64,000 nucleotides of DNA from Petrolisthes cinctipes (taxonomy: Eukaryota; Arthropoda; Malacostraca; Decapoda; Porcellanidae): the NCBI GenBank assembly GCA_033782935.1, contig JAWQEG010000490.1:1270001-1334000 (forward strand), given 5' to 3'. The position numbers and the translations under genes are program-made. The stretch's first letter is position 1, and every line of letters begins with the position of its first letter. The notes under the pieces are model-generated. The model saw nothing but the letters and a program-made list of their open reading frames with translations. It was not told the origin of the DNA and made no database searches. Shown piece after piece: positions 13,947 through 23,628 of this stretch.

Positions 13947-14946
13947 CGATTTTTAGCATGTTTTTAGCCTATATTTTGAAAATATTCTAGCACTGAGTAG
14001 GCATGTACAGATTGCTTCTGGGACCCCAAAATATTGAATTTTCGGGTGTTTTGAGCCTGAATTTAGATATAAACGGGTACAGATGATACATGCACATATT
14101 GACTTTGGGCACCAAAAATATCGATTTTCAGCATGTTTTGGGACTGTATTTTCAAAATACTCTAACACGGAGTAGGCATGTACGGATTGCTTCTGGGACC
14201 CCAAAATATCGAATTTTCGGGTGTTTTGAGCCTGAATTTGAGATATAAACGGGTACTGAAGATGCATGCACATATCGACTTTTGTGCTCCTAAAAGATCG
14301 ATTTTCAGTATGTTTTGAGCATGTATTTTGAAAATACTCTAACACGGAGTAGGCATGTACAGATCGCTTTTGGGACCCCTAATATCGAATTTTCGGGTGT
14401 TTTGGGACTGAATTTGAGATATCGACTTTTTGGCACCTAAAAGATCGATTTTTAGCATGTTTTTAGCCTATATTTTGAAAATATTCTAGCACTGAGTAGG
14501 CATGTACAGATTGCTTCTGGGACCCCAAAATATTGAATTTTCGGGTGTTTTGAGCCTGAATTTGAGATATAAACGGGTACAGAAGATACATGCACATATT
14601 AACTTTGGGCACCAAAAATATCGATTTTCAGCATGTTTTGGGCCTGAATATTGAAAATACTCTAACACGGAGTATGCATGTACAGATCGCTTCTGGGACC
14701 CCAAAATATCGAATTTTCGGGTGTTTAGGGCCAGAATTTGAGATATAAACGGGTACAGATGATACATGCACATATCAACTTTTGGGCACCTAAAAGATCG
14801 ATTTTCAGTATTTTTTTGGCCTGTATTTTGAAAATACTCTAACACGGAGTAGGCATGTACAGATACCATCTGGGACCTCTAAATATCGAATTTTCGGGTG
14901 TTTTGGGACTGAATTTGAGATATCGATTTTTTGGCACCTAAAATGT

Positions 14947-15271
14947 CGATTTTTAGCATGTTTTTAGCCTATATTTTTAAAATATTCTAGCACTGTGAAG
15001 GCATGTACAGATTGCTTCTATGACCCCAAAATATTGATTTTTCGGGTGTTTTGAGCCTGAATTTGAGATATAAACGGGTACTGAAGATGCATGCACATAT
15101 CGACTTTTGTGCACCTAAAAGATCGATTTTCAGTATGTTTTGAGCATGTATTTTGAAAATACTCTAACACGGAGTAGGCATGTACAGATCGCTTCTGGGA
15201 CCCCTAAATATCGAATTTTCGGGTGTTTTGGGACTGAATTTGAGATATCGACTTTTTGGCTCCCAAAAGAT
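14947..15271 (+). repeat. 325-bp dimer, copy of the unit at 11471
   Basis: It shares CACTGTGAAGG, GCTTCTATGACC and GGCTCCCAAAAG with 11471-11795 at exactly 3476 bp offset. Confidence 0.87.
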
Positions 15272-16530
15272 CGATTTTTAGCATGTTTTTAGCCTATATT
15301 TTGAAAATATTCTAGCACTGAGTAGGCATGTACAGATTGCTTCTGGGACCCCAAAATATTGAATTTTCGGGTGTTTTGAGCCTGAATTTGAGATATAAAC
15401 GGGTACAGAAGATACATGCACATATTGACTTTGGGCATCTAAAATATCGATTTTCAGCATGTTTTGGGCCTGAATTTTGAAAATACTCTAACACTGAGTA
15501 GACATGTACAGATTGCTTCTGGGACCCCAAAATATTGAATTTTCGGGTGTTTTGAGCCTGAATTTGAGATATAAACGGGTACTGAAGATGCATGCACATA
15601 TCGACTTTTGTGCACCTAATAGATCGATTTTCAGTATGTTTTGAGCATGTATTTTGAAAATACTCTAACACGGAGAAGGCATGTACAGATCGCTTCTGGA
15701 ACCCCTAAATATCGAATTTTCGGGTGTTTTGGGACTGAATTTGAGATATCGACTTTTTGGCACCTAAAAGATCGATTTTTAGCATGTTTTTAGCCTATTT
15801 TTGAAAATATTCTAGCACTGAGTAGGAATGTACAGATTCCTTCTGGGACCCCAAAATATTGAATTTTCGGGTGTTTTGAGCCTGAATTTGAGATATAAAC
15901 GGGTACAGAAGATACATGCACATATTGACTTTGGGCACCAAAAATATCGATTTTCAGCATGTTTTGGGCCTGAATTTTGAAAATACTCTAACACGGAGTA
16001 GGCATGTACAGATCGCTTCTGGGACCCCAAAATATCGAATTTTCGGGTGTTTAGGGCCAGAATTTGAGATATAAACGGGTACAGAAGATGCATGCACATA
16101 TCGACTTTTGGGCACCTAAAAGATCGATTTTCAGTATGTTTTTGGCCTGTATTTTGAAAATACTCTAACACGGAGTAGGCATGTACAGATACCTTCAGGG
16201 ACCTATAAATATCGAATTTCTGGGTGTTTTGGGACTGAATTTGAGATATCGATTTTTTGGCACCTAAAATGTCGATTTTTAGCATGTTTTTAGCCTATAT
16301 TTTGAAAATATTCTAGCACTGTGTAGGCATGTACAGATTGCTTCTGGGACCCCAAAATATTGATTTTTCGGGTGTTTTGAGCCTGAATTTGAGATATAAA
16401 CGGGTACAGAAGATACATGCACATATTGACTTTGGGCATCTAAAATATCGATTTTCAGCATGTTTTGGGCCTGTATTTTGAAAATACTATAACACTGAGT
16501 AGGCATGTACAGATTGCTTCTGGGACCCCA

Positions 16531-17384
16531 AAATATTGAATTTTCGGGTGTTTTGAGCCTGAATTTGAGATATAAACGGGTACTGAAGATGCATGCACAT
16601 ATCGACTTTTGTGCACCTAATAGATCGATTTTCAGTATGTTTTGAGCATGTATTTTGAAAATACTCTAACACGGAGTAGGCATGTACAGATCGCTTCTGG
16701 GACCCCTAAATATCGAATTTTCGGGTGTTTTGGGACTGAATTTGAGATATCGACTTTTTGGCACCTAAAAGATCGATTTTTAGCATGTTTTTAGCCTATA
16801 TTTTGAAAATATTCTAGCACTGAGTAGGCATGTACAGATTGCTTCTGGGACCCCAAAATATTGAATTTTCGGGTGTTTTGAGCCTGAATTTGAGATATAA
16901 ACGGGTACAGAAGATACATGCACATATTGACTTTGGGCACCAAAAATATCGATTTTCAGCATGTTTTGGGCCTGAATTTTGAAAATACTCTAACACGGAG
17001 TAGGCATGTACAGATCGCTTCTGGGACCCCAAAATATCGAATTTTCGGGTGTTTAGGGCCAGAATTTGAGATATAAACGGGTACAGAAGATGCATGCACA
17101 TATTGACTTTGGGCATCTAAAATATCGATTTTCAGCATGTTTTGGGCCTGTATTTTGAAAATACTCTAACACTGAGTAGGCATGTACAGATTGCTTCTGG
17201 GACCCCAAAATATTGAATTTTCGGGTGTTTTGAGCCTGAATTTGAGATATAAACGGGTACTGAAGATTCATACACATATCGACTTTTGTGCACCTAAAAG
17301 ATCGATTTTCAGTATGTTTTGAGCATGTATTTTGAAAATACTCCAACACGTAGTAGGCATGTACAGATCGCTTCTGGGACCCCT
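16531..17384 (+). repeat. Copy 1 of an 854-bp tandem duplication
   Basis: This stretch matches the next 854 bp, except for scattered bases. It includes a C2/B2 chimera at 16950-17125 that starts as C2 and ends GGGCATCTAAAATATCG, so that a C monomer is followed directly by another C at 17126. It includes most of the 854-bp pentamer unit 16774-17627. Confidence 0.86.
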
Positions 17385-17627
17385 AAATATTGAATTTTCG
17401 GGTGTTTTGAGCCTGAATTTGAGATATAAACGGGTACTGAAGATGCATGCACATATCGACTTTTGTGCACCTAAAAGATCGATTTTCAGTATGTTTTGAG
17501 CATGTATTTTGAAAATACTCTAACACGGAGTAGGCATGTACAGATCGCTTCTGGGACCCCTAAATATCGAATTTTCGGGTGTTTTGGGACTGAATTTGAG
17601 ATATCGACTTTTTGGCACCTAAAACAT
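16774..17627 (+). repeat. 854-bp pentamer unit
   Basis: Monomers start at 16774 (B1), 16950 (C2/B2 chimera, 176 bp), 17126 (C1), 17303 (A1/C1 chimera, 177 bp) and 17480 (A1). Two extra monomers are present relative to a trimer. Confidence 0.87.
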
Positions 17628-18238
17628 CGATTTTTAGCATGTTTTTAGCCTATATTTTGAAAATATTCTAGCACTGAGTAGGCATGTACAGATTGCTTCT
17701 GGGACCCCAAAATATTGAATTTTCGGGTGTTTTGAGCCTGAATTTGAGATATAAACGGGTACAGAAGATACATGCACATATTGACTTTGGGCACCAAAAA
17801 TATCGATTTTCAGCATGTTTTGGGCCTGAATTTTGAAAATACTCTAACACGGAGTAGGCATGTACAGATCGCTTCTGGGACCCCAAAATATCGAATTTTC
17901 GGGTGTTTAGGGCCAGAATTTGAGATATAAACGGGTACAGAAGATGCATGCACATATTGACTTTGGGCATCTAAAATATCGATTTTCAGCATGTTTTGGG
18001 CCTGTATTTTGAAAATACTCTAACACAGAGTAGGCATGTACAGATTGCTTCTGGGACCCCAAAATATTGAATTTTCGGGTGTTTTGAGCCTGAATTTGAG
18101 ATATAAACGGGTACTGAAGATGCATACACATATCGACTTTTGTGCACCTAAAAGATCGATTTTCAGTATGTTTTGAGCATGTATTTTGAAAATACTCTAA
18201 CACGGAGTAGGCATGTACAGATACCTTCTGGGACCCCT
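17385..18238 (+). repeat. Copy 2 of the 854-bp tandem duplication
   Basis: The joint lies within the shared AAATAT at 17385-17390. There a monomer that starts as A1 (17303; GAGCATGTATTTTG, GGGACCCCTAAATA) turns into C1 (TTGAATTTTCGGG and the full 3' part). The result is a 177-bp A1/C1 chimera that has regained the 29 bp normally missing from A. The copy ends near 18219, where AGATACC replaces AGATCGC. Confidence 0.86.
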
Positions 18239-18304
18239 AAATATCGAATTTTCGGGTGTTTTGAGACTGAATTTGAGATATCGACTTTTTGGCACCTAAA
18301 AGAT
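17628..18304 (+). repeat. 677-bp tetramer unit
   Basis: Monomers start at 17628 (B1; preceded by a private AAAACATCG), 17804 (C2/B2 chimera), 17980 (C1) and 18157 (an A with AGATACC but GGGACCCC, mixing A2 and A1 marks). Confidence 0.87.
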
Positions 18305-19797
18305 CGATTTTTAGCATGTTTTTAGCCTATATTTTGAAAATATTCTAGCACTGTACAGATTGCTTCTGGGACCCCAAAATATTGAATTTTCGGGTGTTTT
18401 GAGCCTGAATTTGAGATATAAACGGGTACAAAAGATACATGCACATATTGACTTTGGGCACCAAAAATATCGATTTTCAGCATGTTTTGGGCCTTAATTT
18501 TGAAAATACTCTAACACGGAGTAGGCATGTACAGATCGCTTCTGGGACCCCAAAATATCGAATTTTCGGGTGTTTAGGGCCAGAATTTGAGATATAAACG
18601 GGTACAGAAGATGGATGCACATATCGACTTTTGGGCACCTAAAAGATCGATTTTCAGTATGTTTTTGGCCTGTATTTTGAAAATACTCTAACACGGAGTA
18701 GGCATGTACAGATACCTTCTGGGACCTCTAAATATCGAATTTTCGGGTGATTTGGGACTGAATTTGAGATATCGATTTTTTGGCACCTAAAATGTCGATT
18801 TTTAGCATGTTTTTAGCCTATATTTTTAAAATATTCTAGCACTGTGTAGGCATGTACAGATTGCTTCTGGGACCCCAAAATATTGATTTTTCGGGTGTTT
18901 TGAGCCTGAATTTGAGATATAAACGGGTACAGAAGATACATGCACATATTGACTTTGGGCATCTAAAATATCGATTTTCAGCATGTTTTGGGCCTGTATT
19001 TTGAAAATACTCTAACACTGAGTAGGCATGTACAGATTGCTTCTGGGACCCCAAAATATTGAATTTTCGGGTGTTTTGAGCCAGAATTTGAGATATAAAC
19101 GGGTACTGAAGATGCATGCACATATCGACTTTTGTGCACCTAAAAGATCGATTTTCAGTATGTTTTGAGCATGTATTTTGAAAATACTCTAACACGGAGT
19201 AGGCATGTACAGATCGCTTCTGGGACCCCTAAATATCGAATTTTCGGGTGTTTTGGGACTGAATTTGAGATATCGACTTTTTGGCACCTAAAAGATCGAT
19301 TTTTAGCATGTTTTTAGCCTATATTTTGAAAATATTCTAGCACTGAGTAGGCATGTACAGATTGCTTCTGGGACCCCAAAATATTGAATTTTCGGGTGTT
19401 TTGAGCCTGAATTTGAGATATAAACGGGTACAGAAGATACATGCACATATTGACTTTGGGCACCAAAAATATCGATTTTCAGCATGTTTTGGGCCTGAAA
19501 TTTGAAAATACTCTAACACGGAGTAGGCATGGACAGATCGCTTCTGGGACCCCAAAATATCGAATTTTCGGGTGTTTAGGGCCAGAATTTGAGATATAAA
19601 CGGGTACAGAAGATGCATGCACATATCGACTTTTGGGCACCTAAAAGATCGATTTTCAGTATGTTTTTGGCCTGTATTTTGAAAATACTCTATCACGGAG
19701 TAGGCATGTACAGATACCTTCTGGGACCTCTAAATATCGAATTTTCGGGTGTTTTGGGACTGAATTTGAGATATCGATTTTTTGGCACCTAAAAGAT
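18305..19797 (+). repeat. Three trimers, the first with the 10-bp deletion
   Basis: Units start at 18305 (491 bp, CACTGTACAG), 18796 and 19297 (501 bp each). The A2 at the end of the run has TCTATCACGG instead of TCTAACACGG (near 19690), a variant that recurs frequently from 50 kb onward. Confidence 0.9.
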
Positions 19798-20122
19798 CGA
19801 TTTTTAGCATGTTTTTAGCCTATATTTTGAAAATATTCTAGCACTGAGTAGGCATGTACAGATTGTTTCTGGGACCCCAAAATATTGAATTTTCGGGTGT
19901 TTTGAGCCTGAATTTGAGATATAAACGGGTACTGAAGATGCATACACATATCGACTTTTGTGCACCTAAAAGATCGATTTTCAGTATGTTTTGAGCATGT
20001 ATTTTGAAAATACTCTAACACGGAGTAGGCATGTACAGATCGCTTCTGGGACCTCTATATATCGAATTTTCGGGTGTTTTGGGACTGAATTTGAGATATC
20101 GATTTTTTGACACCTAAAATGT
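19798..20122 (+). repeat. 325-bp dimer (B/C1 chimera + A)
   Basis: The chimera at 19798-19974 starts as B1 (CACTGAGTAGG, private AGATTGTTTCTGG) and ends as C1 (GGTACTGAAGATGCATACAC). The A at 19975 mixes A1 (AGATCGC) and A2 (GACCTC, TTTTTTGACACC) marks. Confidence 0.86.
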
Positions 20123-20622
20123 CGATTTTTAGCATGTTTTTAGCCTATATTTTGAAAATATTATAGCACTGTGTAGGCATGTACAGATTGCTTCTGGGAC
20201 CCAAAATTTTTAATTTTCGGGTGTTTTGAGCCTGAATTTGAGATATAAACGGGTACAGAAAATACATGCACATATTGACTTTGGGCATCTAAAATATCGA
20301 TTTTCAGCATGTTTTGGGCCTGTATTTTGAAAATACTCTAACACTGATTAGGCATGTACAGATTGCTTCTGGGACCCCAAAATATTGAATTTTCGGGTGT
20401 TTTGAGCCTGAATTTGAGATATAAACGGGTACTGAAGATGCATGCACATATCGACTTTTGTGCACCTAAAAGATCGATTTTCTGTATGTTTTGAGCATGT
20501 ATTTTGAAAATACTCTAACACGGAGTAGGCATGTACAGATCGCTTCTGGGACCCCTAAATATCGAATTTTCGGGTGTTTTGGGACTGAATTTGAGATATC
20601 GACTTTTTGGCACCTAAAAGAT

Positions 20623-20798
20623 CGATTTTTAGCATGTTCTTAGCCTATATTTTGAAAATATTCTAGCACTGAGTAGGCATGTACAGATTGCTTCTGGGAC
20701 CCCAAAATATTGAATTTTCGGGTGTTTTGAGCCTGAATTTGAGATATAAACGGGTACAGAAGATACATGCACATATTGACTTTGGGCACCAAAAATAT
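20623..20798 (+). repeat. Monomer B1 (176 bp), reference copy
   Basis: Class B opens with CGATTTTTAGCATG and has GCCTATATTTTGAAAATATTC near its start, containing a perfect 15-bp dyad at 20647-20661. B1 is marked by CACTGAGTAGG and by GGGCACCAAAAATA at its end. It is in the TpG state at four diagnostic sites (CACTG, AGATTGC, ATATTGAA, ATATTGAC). This copy has a private T-to-C change near 20639 (ATGTTCTTAG). It normally follows A1 and precedes C2. Confidence 0.92.
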
Positions 20799-20975
20799 CG
20801 ATTTTCAGCATGTTTTGGGCCTGAATTTTGAAAATACTCTAACACGGAGTAGGCATGTACAGATCGCTTCTGGGACCCCAAAATATCGAATTTTCGGGTG
20901 TTTAGGGCCAGAAATAGAGATATAAACGGGTACAGAAGATGCATGCACATATCGACTTTTGGGCACCTAAAAGAT
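20799..20975 (+). repeat. Monomer C2 (177 bp), reference copy
   Basis: C2 opens with CGATTTTCAGCATG and continues GGGCCTGAATTTTGAAAATA, which breaks the dyad by one inner mismatch. It is in the CpG state at CACGG, AGATCGC, ATATCGAA and ATATCGAC, and it carries GTTTAGGGCCAG. It ends ATGCATGCACATATCGAC followed by TTTTGGGCACCTAAAAGA. It normally lies between B1 and A2. This copy has a small private change near 20914 (GAAATAGAG). Confidence 0.92.
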
Positions 20976-21123
20976 CGATTTTCAGTATGTTTTTGGCCTG
21001 TATTTTGAAAATACTCTAACACGGAGTAGGCATGTACAGATACCTTCTGGGACCTCTAAATATCGAATATTCGGGTGTTTTGGGACTGAATTTGAGATAT
21101 CGATTTTTTGGCACCTAAAATGT
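20976..21123 (+). repeat. Monomer A2 (148 bp, short class), reference copy
   Basis: A2 opens CGATTTTCAGTATGTTTTTG, has a perfect 15-bp dyad at 21000-21014 (GTATTTTGAAAATAC), then CAGATACCTTCTGGGACCTC and GATATCGATTTTTTGGCACC. Compared with C2 it lacks exactly 29 bp between GAGATAT and CGA(C/T)TTTT. The lost stretch includes the ATAAACGGGTAC and ATGCATGCACAT motifs. It normally follows C2 and precedes B2. Confidence 0.92.
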
Positions 21124-21299
21124 CGATTTTTAGCATGTTTTTAGCCTATATTTTGAAAATATTCTAGCACTGTGTAGGCATGTACAGATTGCTTCTGGGA
21201 CCCCAAAATATTGAATTTTCGGGTGTTTTGAGCCTGAATTTGAGATATAAACGGGTACAGAAGATACATGCACATATTGACTTTGGGCATCTAAAATAT
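21124..21299 (+). repeat. Monomer B2 (176 bp), reference copy
   Basis: B2 shares the class B start and the perfect ATATTTTGAAAATAT dyad. It is marked by CACTGTGTAGG and by GACTTTGGGCATCTAAAATA at its end. B2 copies often carry a one-base shortening of the GGGACCCC run, and many start CGAGTTTTAG instead of CGATTTTTAG. It normally lies between A2 and C1. Confidence 0.92.
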
Positions 21300-21476
21300 C
21301 GATTTTCAGCATGTTTTGGGCCTGTATTTTGAAAATACTCTAACACTGAGTAGGCATGTACAGATTGCTTCTGGGACCCCAAAATATTGAATTTTCGGGT
21401 GTTTTGAGCCTGAATTTGAGATATAAACGGGTACTGAAGATGCATACACATATCGACTTTTGTGCACCTAAAAGAT
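21300..21476 (+). repeat. Monomer C1 (177 bp), reference copy
   Basis: C1 has the class C start with GGGCCTGTATTTTGAAAATA, so its dyad is perfect with a G:C outer pair. It is TpG at CACTGAG, AGATTGC and ATATTGAA but CpG at ATATCGAC. It is marked by GGGTACTGAAGATGCAT and TTTTGTGCACC near its end. It normally lies between B2 and A1. Confidence 0.92.
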
Positions 21477-21624
21477 CGATTTTCAGTATGTTTTGAGCAT
21501 GTATTTAGAAAATACTCTAACACGGAGTAGGCATGTACAGATCGCTTCTGGGACCCCTAAATATCGAATTTTCGGGTGTTTTGGGACTGAATTTGAGATA
21601 TCGACTTTTTGGCACCTAAAAGAT
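21477..21624 (+). repeat. Monomer A1 (148 bp, short class), reference copy
   Basis: A1 opens CGATTTTCAGTATGTTTTGA followed by GCATGTATTTTGAAAATA (one T of that run is changed to A in this copy, at about 21507). It is marked by CAGATCGCTTCTGGGACCCC, then TAAATATCGAATTTTCGGG, and ends GATATCGACTTTTTGGCACC. It has the same 29-bp loss as A2. It closes the hexamer before the next B1. Confidence 0.92.
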
Positions 21625-23628
21625 CGATTTTTAGCATGTTCTTAGCCTATATTTTGAAAATATTCTAGCACTGAGTAGGCATGTACAGATTGCTTCTGGG
21701 ACCCCAAAATATTGAATTTTCGGGTGTTTTGAGCCTGAATTTGAGATATAAACGGGTACAGAAGATACATGCACATATTGACTTTGGGCATCTAAAATAT
21801 CGATTTTCAGCATGTTTTGGGCCTGTATTTTGAAAATACTCTAACACTGAGTAGGCATGTACAGATTGCTTCTGGGACCCCAAAATATTAAATTTTCGGG
21901 TGTTTTGAGCCTGAATTTGAGATATAAACGGGTACTGAAGATGCATGCACATATCGACTTTTGTGCACCTAAAAGATCGATTTTCGGTATGTTTTGAGCA
22001 TGTATTTTGAAAATACTCTAACACGGAGTAGGCATGTACAGATCGCTTCTGGGACCCCTAAATATCGAATTTTCGGGTGTTTTGGGACTGAATTTGAGAT
22101 ATCGACTTTTTGGCACCTAAAAGATCGATTTTTAGCATGTTTTTAGCCTATATTTTGAAAATATTCTAGCACTGAGTAGGCATGTACAGATTGCTTCTGG
22201 GACCCCAAAATATTGAATTTTCGGGTGTTTTGAGCCTGAATTTGAGATATAAACGGGTACAGAAGATACATGCACATATTGACTTTGGGCACCAAAAATA
22301 TCGATTTTCAGCATGTTTTGGGCCTGAATTTTGAAAATACTCTAACACGGAGTAGGCATGTACAGATTGCTTCTGGGACCCCAAAATATTGAATTTTCGG
22401 GTGTTTTGAGCCTGAATTTGAGATATAAACGGGTACTGAAGATGCATACAGATATCGACTTTTGTGCACCTAAAAGATCGATTTTCAGTATGTTTTGAGC
22501 ATGTATTTTGAAAATACTCTAACACGGAGTAGGCATGTACAGATCGCTTCTGGGACCCCTAAATATCGAATTTTTGGGTGTTTCGGGACTGAATTTGAGA
22601 TATCGACTTTTTGGCACCTAAAATGTCGAGTTTTAGCATGTTTTTAGCCTATATTTTGAAAATATTCTAGCACTGTGTAGGCATGTACAGATTGCTTCTG
22701 GGACCCCAAAATATTGAATTTTCGGGTGTTTTGAGCCTGAATTTGAGATATAAACGGGTACAGAAGATACATGCACATATTGACTTTGGGCATCTAAAAT
22801 ATCGATTTTCAGCATGTTTTGGGCCTGTATTTTGAAAATACTCTAACACTGAGTAGGCATGTACAGATTGCTTCTGGGACCCCAAAATATTGAATTTTCG
22901 GGTGTTTTGAGCCTGAATTTGAGATATAAACGGGTACTGAAGATGCATACACATATCGACTTTTGTGCACCTAAAAGATCGATTTTCAGTAAGTTTTGAG
23001 CATGTATTTTGAAAATACTCTAACACGGAGTAGGCATGTACAGATCGCTTCTGGGACCCCTAAATATCGAATTTTCGGGTGTTTTGGGACTGAATTTGAG
23101 ATATCGACTTTTTGGCACCTAAAAGATCGATTTTTAGCATGTTTTTAGCCTATATTTTGAAAATATTCTAGCACTGAGTAGGCATGTACAGATTGCTTCT
23201 GGGACCCCAAAATATTGAATTTTCGGGTGTTTTGAGCCTGAATTTGAGATATAAACGGGTACAGAAGATACATGCACATATTGACATTGGGCACCAAAAA
23301 TATCGATTTTCAGCATGTTTTGGGCCTGAATTTTGAAAATACTCTAACACGGAGTAGGCATGTACAGATCGCTTCTGGGACCCCAAAATATCGAATTTTC
23401 GGGTGTTTAGGGCCAGAATTTGAGATATAAACGGGTACAGAAGATGCATGCACATATCGACTTTTGGGCACCTAAAAGATCGATTTTCAGTATGTTTTTG
23501 GCCTGTATTTTGAAAATACTCTAACACGGAGTAGGCATGTACAGATACCTTCTGGGACCTCTAAATATCGAATTTTCGGGTGTTTTGGGACTGAATTTGA
23601 GATATCGATTTTTTGACACCTAAAATGT

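Larger units (their letters stand above)
12961..16436 (+). repeat. Copy 2 of the 3476-bp tandem duplication
   Basis: It repeats copy 1 with B anchors at 13122, 13623, 13947, 14446, 14947, 15272, 15773 and 16273. I saw two differences: a one-base deletion near 15797 (AGCCTATTTTTG versus AGCCTATATTTTG) and TTCAGGGACC near 16196 versus TTCTGGGACC near 12720. After about 16437 this copy continues as B2 to C1 (GGGCATCTAAAATATCG), which shows what followed the unit before duplication. Confidence 0.93.
20623..21624 (+). repeat. Reference 1002-bp hexameric higher-order repeat (B1-C2-A2-B2-C1-A1)
   Basis: This is a clean copy of the full higher-order repeat. Monomer starts are 20623 (B1), 20799 (C2), 20976 (A2), 21124 (B2), 21300 (C1) and 21477 (A1), with lengths 176, 177, 148, 176, 177 and 148. 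The two 501-bp halves differ at subtype-diagnostic positions. B1 ends in GGGCACCAAAAATA and B2 in GGGCATCTAAAATA. C2 carries TTTAGGGCCAGAATTTG where C1 has TTTTGAGCCTGAATTTG. A2 has CAGATACCTTCTGGGACCTC where A1 has CAGATCGCTTCTGGGACCCC. The same alternation recurs through most of the window, with local breaks such as two successive B2-type units at 21124 and 21625. Confidence 0.93.
20123..23628 (+). repeat. Run of seven regular trimers
   Basis: B anchors lie at 20123, 20623, 21124, 21625, 22126, 22627 and 23128; the first unit is 500 bp and the rest are 501 bp. The order of B subtypes is B2, B1, B2, then a B1-start/B2-end monomer at 21625, B1, B2, B1. The B at 20623 and at 21625 share a private ATGTTCTTAG variant, pointing to a 1002-bp copying step. 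Confidence 0.92.

Noticed and set aside
9485..16436. Assembly artefact as the explanation for the 3476-bp duplication
   Set aside because: It cannot be excluded without reads, but the copies differ at two or more sites and the joint is a clean chimeric monomer. Similar nested events occur elsewhere. I treat it as real but flag the need for spanning reads.
20730..20765. CENP-B box (NTTCGNNNNANNCGGGN)
   Set aside because: The best match is around GAGATATAAACGGG, which fits A and CGGG but has TGAG in place of TTCG (7 of 9 core bases). TTTTCGGGTGTTTTGGG also fails at two positions. No copy that I read satisfies the motif on either strand.
20623..21624. Assignment to a named satellite family (for example alpha satellite or known plant centromere repeats)
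   Set aside because: Length is similar but I could not recognise the sequence as any of them. Naming a family or species without a database search would be a guess.
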